From NCBI GenBank assembly GCA_004562915.1, contig SFQZ01000003.1:1-64000 (forward strand): a stretch of 64,000 nucleotides of DNA, given 5' to 3'. The DNA comes from a bacterium. GTDB taxonomy: Bacteria; Bacillota_A; Clostridia; Lachnospirales; Lachnospiraceae. Both the position numbers and the translations under genes were made by a program. Below are positions 24,501 through 33,548 of this stretch, piece by piece. The notes under the pieces are model-generated. The model did not search any database. It was not told the DNA's origin and worked only from the letters and a program-made list of their open reading frames with translations. How positions within the stretch are numbered: the stretch's first letter is position 1; every line of letters begins with the position of its first letter.

Positions 24501-26779
24501 TACTGATCACCTTTCGTTCCGTTGCACTGACGACAGAGAATTTGCAAATTTTCTACAACGCTTTTGCCGCCGTTGTTCATCGGAACGATATGATCGACTT
24601 GGAAATAGATACGTGACTTGTCTGCAACACCACAGCAAGCGCACCGGTAATTTCCATCTGCATCTTTAGCTTTTTCAAAAGCCTGATCTCTCAATTCCTT
24701 TTCCAAAGCAGGATTGATTTTCCCAATTTCATGCAAAGGCAAATCTTCTAATGCTCTGGTTCCATACTTTATGTTGTTTTCATCATCGTATATATCGGGA
24801 TGCGATAGTTTCATCAATTCGATGTTCAGCTGACGGAGGAAATATAGTTTCCTACCAAAAAACAGGCGAAGCATATTATCATCACTGGATTCCCAGAGCG
24901 AATCAATATACTCTGTTCTTTTGCGTTCGCCCATATCTTCGTCCCAAATATGCTGGGCAATTTTGCTAACATCAAGTTTGCTTCTGTCTACCTCAGCGAA
25001 AGTATAGAACTGCGGAACGGCTTCATATTGGGCATAATATTTCAGGATATTCAGAACATCCTTCCGTTCATAAGGAGGAATCATCTCTCCGCAAAAGAAC
25101 GAATCCCTGCACTGTGCTTCCATTTCATCAAGCTGCGCTTCTGTCAAATATTCTTCTGTTGCACCAAAAGACTTGAACAGGGAAGGAAGCGCATCCATCA
25201 AATTTTTATAGGCATTCTGTGTGCTGTCGTAGACCATTACCTGATAAGCGTGATCCATTCCGTTTTCTTCAAGATATGTAAACGCATACATACCAACAGG
25301 GATTCTTTGCTCAAATGGCACTTTTTCCAACGCAGTAGTATCAACTGCATCATCCAAAATAGCTGCAAACTCCTCAATCTTGGAAATAGCAATCATGCGC
25401 AGATCTCGTTTGGCACGCTCAGATTCATTATCCTGAAAGTCATTGTTTCCATCAAATAGGCTTTCCGGATTAACCCATGCAATATGCTCGTTCCAGTGGT
25501 CTACGAACGAAACAATATATGCGCTGGCTGTGCCGCCTGCTGCTGTACCACGCAATGCACGACCAACCATCTGCGTCATCAAAATGGAAGAAACAGTAGG
25601 TCTTGCCAAAAACACTGTTTTAGTTTTGGGCAAATCAACGCCCTCAGTCAAAATGTTGACATTGATCAAAACCTGCAACTTTCCATTTCGATAGTCTTCC
25701 AGCTTTCTTTCGTTATCCTCCCGGCTAATCGTCACACCAGTAATGGCATCCTTAACAGAAGATACGATGAAGTCAGCTTTGATACCAGCTTTTTTGAAAA
25801 GAGAGGTCAACTGAATTGCATGAACCACATTAACGGCAAACAATATTGTCTGACCATAGTCATTCTGTTTTGCCTTATAAGTTTCGACAATCAGTTTGTT
25901 ACGGGCTGCACTATCTGCCATCTGCTGTGCAACCTCATCCGGCAGAACATCCAAATGTTGAATGCTTTCCCATGCGTCAACACCGAGAGAATCGCCGTAT
26001 TCTTCATCCGTGTAAAAGCTTTCAAAAATAGGTTTTGCAAGAATCTGTCTGTTAATCAGTTCCTTTAGTCCGATCTGATATGTGATTCCAACATCACCGT
26101 GAACAACTCGTCCATCACTGATACCGTCAGTATATATTTTTGCTAACAGTCCCTGTTCTTCTTCAGCAGTACGGAACGGAGTAGCAGTTAAACCAATCAG
26201 TTTTAAATTAGGAACCTTTGCCTTTACATAATCAATGACCTTTCTGTACGTTTTTGCGGTTGAATGATGAGCTTCATCCACAATCAAATACAGCTCTTTT
26301 TCACCTTTGAGCCATTGATCCAATCGATCAATGTTTCTTCCGATGCTGTCCTTGCTGACAATCAGCAAGTTGTCACCCGGACGAATGTCGCTGGTTCGGT
26401 CATGGCTGGAAGCTCCAGAAACAATTCTAAAGCAGAAGGAAGAAATGTGGGGGACAACTTCTGTATAAGCAAACTTTTGAAAAGACTCAGCAGCCTGATC
26501 CAGCAACATCTGGCGATGGGCAATCCAAAGAATTTTCTTTCTCTTATCAATAGCATTTTTTAAGAGCCACATGGAAGCAGTATATGTCTTACCACCACCA
26601 GTAGGAAGAACTACCAGTGTGCTGTATGATGCCTCCTGATTCATCTTATCCAATGCTTCCATTGCCTTCTTCTGATGCTCGTAAGGCGTTCTGGTATTTG
26701 TTCCTTTTTTGGGAAAAATATCACCAAAGGATTTTACTTCTACATAATTTGTAAAGTTTTGTTTGTCTAATTCATTCAT
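24500..26779 (-). CDS. SF2 DEAD/DEAH helicase fused to HNH nuclease (possible defence protein)
   Basis: 759 residues. Helicase motifs in order: Walker A LPTGGGKTYTAS, motif II VDEAHHSTAK, motif III GLTATPFRT, then motif V/VI sequence INVNILTEGVDLPKT and QMVGRALRG. After a ~250-residue middle region comes a C-terminal HNH domain with zinc-type pairs: CACCGVADKS, FQVDHIVPMNNGGKS and CRQCNGTKGD. It should translocate on DNA or RNA and cut nucleic acid. Start placed at 26779 after GGGAAG, only 19 bases after the rlmD stop, so it is probably co-transcribed with rlmD. It looks less GC-rich than the element core. Restriction or anti-phage activity is inferred from architecture. Confidence 0.88.
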   Translation of the reverse strand: MNELDKQNFTNYVEVKSFGDIFPKKGTNTRTPYEHQKKAMEALDKMNQEASYSTLVVLPTGGGKTYTASMWLLKNAIDKRKKILWIAHRQMLLDQAAESFQKFAYTEVVPHISSFCFRIVSGASSHDRTSDIRPGDNLLIVSKDSIGRNIDRLDQWLKGEKELYLIVDEAHHSTAKTYRKVIDYVKAKVPNLKLIGLTATPFRTAEEEQGLLAKIYTDGISDGRVVHGDVGITYQIGLKELINRQILAKPIFESFYTDEEYGDSLGVDAWESIQHLDVLPDEVAQQMADSAARNKLIVETYKAKQNDYGQTILFAVNVVHAIQLTSLFKKAGIKADFIVSSVKDAITGVTISREDNERKLEDYRNGKLQVLINVNILTEGVDLPKTKTVFLARPTVSSILMTQMVGRALRGTAAGGTASAYIVSFVDHWNEHIAWVNPESLFDGNNDFQDNESERAKRDLRMIAISKIEEFAAILDDAVDTTALEKVPFEQRIPVGMYAFTYLEENGMDHAYQVMVYDSTQNAYKNLMDALPSLFKSFGATEEYLTEAQLDEMEAQCRDSFFCGEMIPPYERKDVLNILKYYAQYEAVPQFYTFAEVDRSKLDVSKIAQHIWDEDMGERKRTEYIDSLWESSDDNMLRLFFGRKLYFLRQLNIELMKLSHPDIYDDENNIKYGTRALEDLPLHEIGKINPALEKELRDQAFEKAKDADGNYRCACCGVADKSRIYFQVDHIVPMNNGGKSVVENLQILCRQCNGTKGDQ

Positions 26780-26798
26780 CATTTCTTCCCGTACCTCT

Positions 26799-28445
26799 CT
26801 ATATCATCCCAAAATATTTCATTGCTTCTCGGATTGCTTTCTCTTTCTCAGGCGGACACTGCGGCTGTTTGGCATTTTCCTTCTTCGACAGGTTATAGCT
26901 CTGCCCGACCTCCAGACCACATTTCCGCTTAATCTGTGAGATATACAGGGAAGATACCTTTAATCCGGTCTGCTCCAGCACTCGTCCCTTGATCTGCTCA
27001 TAGGTGGCTCCCTGCTGGAAGCCGGAGGTATCCATATCTTCCAGCGAGAACTCCACCCGAATCTTTTTCGAGTCGATCTCACCCTTGGAAAGCAAGACAA
27101 CCGTCTCAACATGAACAGTCTCTCCAAACATATCGCACCCCACGATTCTCTGTATCTTATACCCATTCCCGCACAGCCACTTCAAGTCTCTCGCCAGTGT
27201 TGCGGAATCGCAGCTCACATACACGATCCGTTTAGGCTGCATTTTCACCATAGTCTCCAGCACGCTCTCTTCGCAGCCTTTTCTCGGTGGGTCTACCACG
27301 ATCACATCCGCATAGATTCCCTCTTTTTCATATTTCTCCGGCAGCACTTCTTCTGCTTTTCCCACATAAAATTCCGCATTCTTGATTCCGTTCAGGGCTG
27401 CATTTCGTTTGGCGTCCTCGATGGCTGCCGGAACGATTTCCACCCCATATACCTGTTTCGCCTTCTGTGCCAGGAACAGGGAAATGGTTCCGATTCCGCA
27501 GTAAAGATCCCAGACTGTTTCTCCGCCACTTAAATCCGCAAATTCCAGAGCCTTTCCGTACAGCTTCTCTGTCTGTACCGGATTTACCTGATAAAAAGAA
27601 AGAGGCGAAATCTGATACTTTATATTTCCTATCGTATCCGTAATGTACGCCTGTCCCCAGAGAAGCTTCACTTCTCTTCCCAAAATCACATTGGTCCGAT
27701 CCCGATTTACATTCATGGTGATACTGGTCATGCCGAAAATCTTTCTGAGTTCCTCTACCAGATGTTCGGATGCCGGAAGACGGTTTCCGTTTACCACAAG
27801 ACAAACCATGATTTCTTTCGAATGAAATCCGTAACGGATCAGTACATGACGAACCAATCCTTTCCCACTGGATTCTTCATAAGCCGGAACATGATACTTT
27901 TCCATATAATCCACAACAATATCCAGAATTCTTTCGTTAACCTCCACACCCAGATAACATCTGCGATTGTTGATGATCGAATGGGTACGTCCCGCATAAA
28001 ATCCAGTCACAATATTTCCTTCTTTATCAACACCCACTGGAAATTGTGCTTTATTCCGATAATGAAAGGGATTTTCCATACCAATAATCGGTTCCATCGG
28101 CAGTTCATCCGCAGAAAAGCCACCGATACGAATCAGGTTATTGCGAATTTTGTTTTCTTTATATTCCAGCTGCTTTTCATAGGAAAGTGCCTGAATCTGG
28201 CAGCCGCCGCACTGACGTGCATAGGGACACAAAGGTTCCACACGATCCGGGGATGGAGTTATAATCTCCATCAAACGGGCGTACCCGTAATTCTTCTTGG
28301 CTTTCATGATTTTCGCCTGTACCGTATCACCGATCACCGCATCTTTCACAAACACGGTATATCCATCTACTTTTCCTATACCTTCCCCGTCATGCCCCAT
28401 ATCTTCTATCGTAACGGTCAACATATCATTTTTCTTATATTCCAT
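26799..28445 (-). CDS. rlmD: 23S rRNA (uracil-5-)-methyltransferase RlmD with element-derived tail
   Basis: Methylates a conserved uridine of 23S rRNA using SAM. It has an N-terminal TRAM domain (TVTIEDMGHDGEGIGKVDGYTVFV), the iron-sulphur cysteines CPYARQCGGCQ, the SAM motif DLYCGIGTISLFLA and the catalytic cysteine in VYVSCDSATLARDL. At 548 residues it is about 90 longer than normal. Residues 447-451 (ETVVL) coincide with the 15-bp attachment repeat; the following 97 residues (LSKGEID to FGMI) would come from the element. The tail has an HTH-like stretch (LKVSSLYISQIKRK). The helicase-HNH gene follows 19 bases later. Activity is probably preserved because the catalytic part is complete. Confidence 0.93.
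   Translation of the reverse strand: MEYKKNDMLTVTIEDMGHDGEGIGKVDGYTVFVKDAVIGDTVQAKIMKAKKNYGYARLMEIITPSPDRVEPLCPYARQCGGCQIQALSYEKQLEYKENKIRNNLIRIGGFSADELPMEPIIGMENPFHYRNKAQFPVGVDKEGNIVTGFYAGRTHSIINNRRCYLGVEVNERILDIVVDYMEKYHVPAYEESSGKGLVRHVLIRYGFHSKEIMVCLVVNGNRLPASEHLVEELRKIFGMTSITMNVNRDRTNVILGREVKLLWGQAYITDTIGNIKYQISPLSFYQVNPVQTEKLYGKALEFADLSGGETVWDLYCGIGTISLFLAQKAKQVYGVEIVPAAIEDAKRNAALNGIKNAEFYVGKAEEVLPEKYEKEGIYADVIVVDPPRKGCEESVLETMVKMQPKRIVYVSCDSATLARDLKWLCGNGYKIQRIVGCDMFGETVHVETVVLLSKGEIDSKKIRVEFSLEDMDTSGFQQGATYEQIKGRVLEQTGLKVSSLYISQIKRKCGLEVGQSYNLSKKENAKQPQCPPEKEKAIREAMKYFGMI
27093..27107 (-). repeat. attR: 15-bp direct repeat inside rlmD
   Basis: GAGACGGTTGTCTTG on the minus strand, identical to 15914-15928. 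It encodes ETVVL of RlmD. Left of it on the plus coordinate lies the element-derived RlmD tail and cargo; right of it lies the native rlmD body. Confidence 0.8.
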
Positions 28446-28515
28446 AAACCCGTCCTTCTGTTAATCAACTTATATTTATGGTATTGTCTGCATCAGCAGA
28501 CGTGTTAGTTACGTG

Positions 28516-29460
28516 TCAGTTACTTGTCTTTCTGATATTCGACTCAAACAAACGATTATATCCCAGCCAGTCATTCTGATCTCCGGCTGCATCGAAAATT
28601 TCTGCAAAGGTTTCCATCTTTGCATCTGTATTATCCGCCATATTCAGAGCCACTGCTTCCACCAGAGCCGGTTTTTTCGGTGAACCGTACTCCAATTCCC
28701 CGTGATGTGCCAGAATGCAATGCTTCAGTTCACTCTCCAGTTTTGCCGGAAAACCCGGAATCTGGCGGACTGCGTCATGAATCATTTCCGCTCCGATCAT
28801 AATATGTCCCAGAAGCTGTCCGTCATCCGTATAATCATTTACAGGAAATGCGGATAATTCCTTTGTTTTTCCAATATCATGGAAAATAGCAGCCGTAATC
28901 AACAGATCTCTGTTCAATACCGGATATGCCTGTGTATAATATTCACAGAGTTTTGTCACACTCAGGGTGTGCTCCAGCAGTCCACCCACGAATCCATGAT
29001 GAACACTTTTTGCCGCAGAACTGAACTTGAACTTTTTCACAAAAGCTGCATTGTCAATATAATACATCCGAAGGAGCTGGGACAGGTACGGGTTCTTCAC
29101 AGACTGAATAAACTTCACCAGTTCCTGATACATTTCCTCAATATTTTTTTTGCTCACCGGAAGATAATCAGAAGGTACATATTCTCCTTCCTGCGCTTTT
29201 CTCACTCTTTTAATGCTGATCTGAAGCGCTCCTGCAAAACTGCTCACATCACCCATAATATCAATATAATCCATGGCATCAAAATCTTCAATTCCCTGGG
29301 AATTCGGATCCCATATTTTCGCATCTATCGTTCCCGTCTTATCCTGCAGGATCACATTTTCATATGGTTTTCCATTTTTCGTAACGGCTGCCTGTTTATG
29401 CTTACACAGATAGACTCCTGAAATTCTTGCTCCTTCAAAAAAATCTTTAATATATTTCAT
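28516..29460 (-). CDS. yhaM: YhaM-type 3'-5' exoribonuclease (OB-fold + HD domain)
   Basis: 314 residues. An N-terminal OB fold (ENVILQDKTGTIDAKIWDP) is followed by an HD hydrolase domain: HHGFVGGLLEHTLSV, IFHDIGKTKE, and HHGELEYGSPKKP. YhaM degrades RNA from the 3' end in Gram-positive bacteria; it may also act on ssDNA. The gene lies upstream of rlmD on the same strand but about 70 bases away, with a small GTCTGC/GCAGAC hairpin in between. Length and motifs match the family. Confidence 0.9.
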   Translation of the reverse strand: MKYIKDFFEGARISGVYLCKHKQAAVTKNGKPYENVILQDKTGTIDAKIWDPNSQGIEDFDAMDYIDIMGDVSSFAGALQISIKRVRKAQEGEYVPSDYLPVSKKNIEEMYQELVKFIQSVKNPYLSQLLRMYYIDNAAFVKKFKFSSAAKSVHHGFVGGLLEHTLSVTKLCEYYTQAYPVLNRDLLITAAIFHDIGKTKELSAFPVNDYTDDGQLLGHIMIGAEMIHDAVRQIPGFPAKLESELKHCILAHHGELEYGSPKKPALVEAVALNMADNTDAKMETFAEIFDAAGDQNDWLGYNRLFESNIRKTSN

Positions 29461-29528
29461 TTCAATCTCCTTCTCTTTTACAAATACAAAAATACTTTCT
29501 TTCTCACATATCCCTATTTATTTTCAGG

Positions 29529-29563
29529 AAAAAACCAGGCCGTTTACAACAGTCTGGTTTTTA
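29529..29563 (-). terminator. Terminator after the HtrA-like gene
   Basis: AAAAAACCAG (29529-29538) pairs with CTGGTTTTT (29554-29562). It lies directly after the stop of the minus-strand protease-like gene and before yhaM. Confidence 0.85.
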
Positions 29564-29578
29564 AATCTCATATTTATT

Positions 29579-30952
29579 TTATAACGCTCCAACAGTTACG
29601 TCAAATACAATTTCCACATAACCTTCTGCGCCTTTTCTCATAGCTGTGACAGCAATTTTTTGATCCACTTCGGATTTATCCAACCGCCTGCGAAGCTGGC
29701 TGAGCGTTTCCACATTCTCTCCCTGAATCTTTACGATCACATCTCCGTTCTGGATACCTCCAACCATAGCCGGTGAATCTTCTTCCACCTCATTTACATA
29801 AATACCTTTGGGAATTCCAGTTTTTTGTGCAAGCTCACCGGATATATCCTGTCCCCGAACACCCAAATATATGATATCCTCATTATTAGACAGCTTTTCA
29901 ATCACACCTTTTACTTCTGAAATCGGCACAGCAGTTACAACATCTTTGCCTGCCTCCATGGAAAATGATTGTACAATCACACCGATGATCTTCCCATCCA
30001 GAGATACCAGCACGCCGCTTCCTTCACTGTCTCCCATAATATCCGTGGTAAAAAGGCTGTATTCGTTGTCCAATGTACTCTTCTGATTCGCAGTGGATGT
30101 TACCATACCAAAGGCAATGGAACCACTGTAACCTGCAGGACTTCCTACTGCCAGTACCGGCTCTCCCCTCTGAATCACGGTAGAGCTTCCCAATTCTGCA
30201 ATTTTTATGATCTTTCTCGTATCACTGTCTATTTCGTCTTTACTGACCTTAAGAACAGCCAGCCCGGTACTCGGATCCTGCTTTTGAAAATGGGCATCCA
30301 CAGTCGTCCCATTGAAGAATGTTACCAAAATACGATCCACTTTCTCAACAACCCGGTACTCCGTCAGAACAAAATACTCTTTTCCATTGTCTGCTACAAG
30401 AAAACCGGAAATCTGCTTTTCATTTTCATAGGAATTGTTCATCCAGTCTACATCACTGGTGATTCCCTGTACAGTCACAAGTGATCGTTCCGGCTCTTCT
30501 GCCATCTCCACAACATGACGGTACAATCCTCTAAAATCATCCAGATTCAGACTTTTTTCTTCCTCTGTACCGGAAGAATCGTGATTACTTTCCGCATCCT
30601 CCCCATTTTGTTCATCGTTCTCACCGTCATCTGTATTTGCGGGATTTTCCTCCACCACCGGTGTTGGTGTCGGTGTTTCCACCGGAATATTCACTTTCTG
30701 CGTCTTTTCTTCCGGCTGCATATGAGGAAGCACTCTCACAAAAGTAAATGCCGCCACCACTCCGAACATTACTGCACAAACCAGAACACCTCCGGCAATA
30801 TAACCTATTTTTCTTTTATCCACAGGTTTCTCCTTAATCACTTCTCTCAGGAAACGATATTCTTCTTCCTCATCCTGCTTTACAGGATCCTTTCCCTGAT
30901 TCTGCACTCCCTGTTTTTCTTCCTTCTGATTGCGATCTTTTATATCTTTCAT
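29579..30952 (-). CDS. HtrA/DegP-like membrane protein with degenerate catalytic triad and PDZ domain
   Basis: 457 residues: a charged cytosolic N-terminus, one membrane helix (about 51-72, IGYIAGGVLVCAVMFGV), an acidic Thr/Pro/Glu linker, a trypsin-like S1C fold and a C-terminal PDZ domain (YLGVRGQDISG to GDVIVKIQGENVETL). The triad positions have changed: LTEYRVVE has Arg where HtrA has the catalytic His (N-H-V-V), DPSTGLAVLKV has Gly for Asp, and the GNSGGP site reads GDSEGSG. It therefore looks like a non-proteolytic sensor or scaffold on the outer face of the membrane. It has its own terminator. Confidence 0.85.
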   Translation of the reverse strand: MKDIKDRNQKEEKQGVQNQGKDPVKQDEEEEYRFLREVIKEKPVDKRKIGYIAGGVLVCAVMFGVVAAFTFVRVLPHMQPEEKTQKVNIPVETPTPTPVVEENPANTDDGENDEQNGEDAESNHDSSGTEEEKSLNLDDFRGLYRHVVEMAEEPERSLVTVQGITSDVDWMNNSYENEKQISGFLVADNGKEYFVLTEYRVVEKVDRILVTFFNGTTVDAHFQKQDPSTGLAVLKVSKDEIDSDTRKIIKIAELGSSTVIQRGEPVLAVGSPAGYSGSIAFGMVTSTANQKSTLDNEYSLFTTDIMGDSEGSGVLVSLDGKIIGVIVQSFSMEAGKDVVTAVPISEVKGVIEKLSNNEDIIYLGVRGQDISGELAQKTGIPKGIYVNEVEEDSPAMVGGIQNGDVIVKIQGENVETLSQLRRRLDKSEVDQKIAVTAMRKGAEGYVEIVFDVTVGAL

Positions 30953-31152
30953 AACCGTAATCTCCTGTGTAACACACCATAAACCTCGATTTTATTCTAA
31001 CAAATACATATGAACATTTTATGAAGAATCAGAAAATCTTTAGAATTTATACCTTTTCTTTCCGGAATAGATAAGGTAAAATGAGGATGGCAATAATTAT
31101 GTAAAATCATTTTGGACCTTGTCCTTCAAAATAATTGATAAAGGAACTGACT

Positions 31153-33531
31153 ATGAACGAAAAAGCTTTATATACATTGGAATACAATAAAATCATAGAA
31201 ATGTTAGCATCTCATGCTTCTTCTCCACTTGGAAAAATACGCTGCGAAGATCTTGTCCCTTCCATTTCTCTGGGTGAAATTGAACATAAGCAGCAGCAGA
31301 CACAGGATGCCCTGACCCGTTTATTTCAGAAAGGAAATCTTTCTTTCGGCAGTGTAAGGGATGTGCGCGGTTCTCTCAAACGACTGGAGATTGGAAGCAC
31401 TCTTGGAATTACTGAGCTTCTTCAAATCTGTGGTCTTCTGGAAAATACTTCCAGAGTCAAATCCTATGGTCGTCACGAGCGGGAAAATGGAAACACTGAT
31501 TCTCTGGATCCCTTATTTGATGCTCTGGAACCCCTTCCTAATCTGTCAGGTGAGATTCGCCGTTGTATCTTGTCTGAGGATGAGATCAGTGATGATGCCA
31601 GCAGTACACTCAAGCAGATTCGTCGTTCCATGAAGGTCACCGGTGAAAAAATCCACACACAGCTTGCGGGTATGGTAAACGGTTCCGCCCGCACCTACCT
31701 CCAGGATGCCGTGATCACTATGCGAAACGGCCGTTACTGCATTCCCGTAAAAGCTGAGTATAAAAGTCAGGTTCCCGGTATGATCCATGACCAGTCGTCC
31801 ACCGGTTCCACGCTCTTTATTGAACCCATGGCGATTGTCAAACTGAACAATGAAATCCGTGACCTGGAATTAAAAGAGGCGGCTGAAATTGAGGTTATCC
31901 TTGCTACATTAAGTGAACTGGCGGCCCAGAACCGGGAAGCGATTCAGTATAATCTTGAGAATCTTGTGGAACTGGATTTTATTTTTGCCCGTGCCTCTCT
32001 GGCCATGGAACAGAATGCCACACGCCCCATTTTTAATACCAAAGGTTACATTAACATTCGCAAAGGACGCCATCCTCTGATCGATAAAAAGAAAGTGGTA
32101 CCCATTGATATTCATCTGGGAAAAGATTTCCAACTTCTGATCGTTACAGGTCCCAACACCGGCGGTAAAACGGTTTCTCTCAAAACCGTAGGACTTCTCA
32201 CACTGATGGGACAGGCCGGTCTTCACATACCGGCTCTGGACCGTTCCGAGCTTGCAGTTTTCCATGAAGTATACGCCGACATCGGAGATGAACAGAGTAT
32301 CGAACAGTCGCTAAGTACTTTTTCCTCCCACATGACTCATGTAGTGTCATTTATTGAGAAAGCAGATGAGAATTCTCTTGTACTTTTTGATGAACTGGGG
32401 GCAGGTACCGATCCGACAGAAGGTGCCGCACTGGCCATCGCTATTCTGAATCATCTGCAGAAGCAGGGAATCCGTACGATGGCAACCACCCATTACAGCG
32501 AACTGAAGGTCTATGCACTTTCCACTCCAGGTGTGGAAAATGCTTCCTGCGAATTTAACGTAGAGACTCTCCGTCCTACTTATCGTCTTCTCATCGGTGT
32601 TCCCGGAAAAAGTAATGCATTTGCCATCTCAGGGAAACTGGGACTTCCCTCCTACATTATCGAGGAAGCCAAAAAACAAATCAGCGCAAAAGATGAATCT
32701 TTTGAAGACGTCATCTCTACTCTTGAAGAAAACCGCATTACCATCGAAAAAGAACGACTGGAAATTGAAAAATACAAAGAAGAAATCACTTCATTAAAAG
32801 CACGCCTGGAAGCAAAGCAGGAAAAACTCGACCAGAGAAAAGCCAAAATTCTTCAGGAAGCAAACGAAGAAGCCCATGCTATTTTGCGGGATGCTAAAGA
32901 ATACGCCGATCAGACCATGAAAGAGTTCCACAAGTTCGGAAAAGAAAATGTATCTGTAAAAGAAATGGAAGCAGAGCGCCAGCGTCTGCGCCAGAAAATG
33001 AACAAAATAGAGAAAAATATTTCCATCAAAGAGAAGAAACAGACCGGCAACCTGAAGCCTTCTGATCTGCATCTCGGAGACGGCATAAAGGTTCTCAGCA
33101 TGAATCTGAAGGGAACCGTCAGTACACTTCCGGATTCTAAAGGATTCCTGTTTGTACAGATGGGTATTATGCGTTCTAAAGTGCATATCTCCGATCTGGT
33201 GCTACTGCAGGAAGATCCGGTAATCACAGCTCCGAACATGCAGAAAACCAATACCGGCAAAATTAAAATGTCAAAATCTTCTTCTGTGGGGATTGAAATT
33301 AATCTTCTCGGCAAAACTGTGGACGAAGCCGTTGCGGAACTGGATAAATATCTGGATGATGCATACCTTGCTCATATGCCAAGCGTCCGCATCGTGCACG
33401 GAAAAGGAACCGGAGCTCTCAGAAAAGGAGTTCACAATTATCTTCGCCGGGTGAAATATGTTTCTTCCTTCCGACTGGGAGAATTCGGGGAAGGAGATGC
33501 CGGAGTGACTATCGTAGAATTTAAAAAGTAA
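31153..33531 (+). CDS. mutS2: Endonuclease MutS2
   Basis: 792 residues, starting at ATG 31153 after AAGGA. MutS-like clamp and ATPase domains: Walker A TGPNTGGKTVSLKT, LVLFDELGAGTDPTEGAALA, then a long coiled coil (about 510-640), a KOW-like part and the C-terminal Smr nuclease domain (VRIVHGKGTGALRKGVHNYL). MutS2 suppresses recombination or rescues collided ribosomes. The response regulator follows within 20 bases, so they may share a transcript. Confidence 0.95.
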   Translation: MNEKALYTLEYNKIIEMLASHASSPLGKIRCEDLVPSISLGEIEHKQQQTQDALTRLFQKGNLSFGSVRDVRGSLKRLEIGSTLGITELLQICGLLENTSRVKSYGRHERENGNTDSLDPLFDALEPLPNLSGEIRRCILSEDEISDDASSTLKQIRRSMKVTGEKIHTQLAGMVNGSARTYLQDAVITMRNGRYCIPVKAEYKSQVPGMIHDQSSTGSTLFIEPMAIVKLNNEIRDLELKEAAEIEVILATLSELAAQNREAIQYNLENLVELDFIFARASLAMEQNATRPIFNTKGYINIRKGRHPLIDKKKVVPIDIHLGKDFQLLIVTGPNTGGKTVSLKTVGLLTLMGQAGLHIPALDRSELAVFHEVYADIGDEQSIEQSLSTFSSHMTHVVSFIEKADENSLVLFDELGAGTDPTEGAALAIAILNHLQKQGIRTMATTHYSELKVYALSTPGVENASCEFNVETLRPTYRLLIGVPGKSNAFAISGKLGLPSYIIEEAKKQISAKDESFEDVISTLEENRITIEKERLEIEKYKEEITSLKARLEAKQEKLDQRKAKILQEANEEAHAILRDAKEYADQTMKEFHKFGKENVSVKEMEAERQRLRQKMNKIEKNISIKEKKQTGNLKPSDLHLGDGIKVLSMNLKGTVSTLPDSKGFLFVQMGIMRSKVHISDLVLLQEDPVITAPNMQKTNTGKIKMSKSSSVGIEINLLGKTVDEAVAELDKYLDDAYLAHMPSVRIVHGKGTGALRKGVHNYLRRVKYVSSFRLGEFGEGDAGVTIVEFKK

Positions 33532-33548
33532 ACTGGAGGAGTATTACT

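Larger units (their letters stand above)
15914..27107. mobile_element. Integrative and mobilizable element inserted in rlmD (~11.2 kb)
   Basis: The unit is bounded by the 15-bp repeats. It carries, from left: serine recombinase, small HTH protein, 54-residue protein, MobV relaxase, small DNA-binding protein, SF3 helicase, CHC2 primase, divergent regulators (MerR-like, XRE, sigma-like), oriT, hairpins, the 177-residue protein and the helicase-HNH. It lacks a conjugation machine, so it needs a helper. The core (15.9-23.6 kb) is visibly more GC-rich than the host and the cargo. The limits are inferred from the repeat and the RlmD reading frame. Confidence 0.8.

Noticed and set aside
24500..26779. 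Assigning the cargo to Hachiman or DISARM
   Set aside because: No DUF1837 (HamA), methylase or phospholipase-D partner is visible; the HNH fusion and the 177-residue partner do not fit.
29579..30952. Calling this gene an active HtrA protease
   Set aside because: His and Asp of the triad are replaced and the serine motif is altered.
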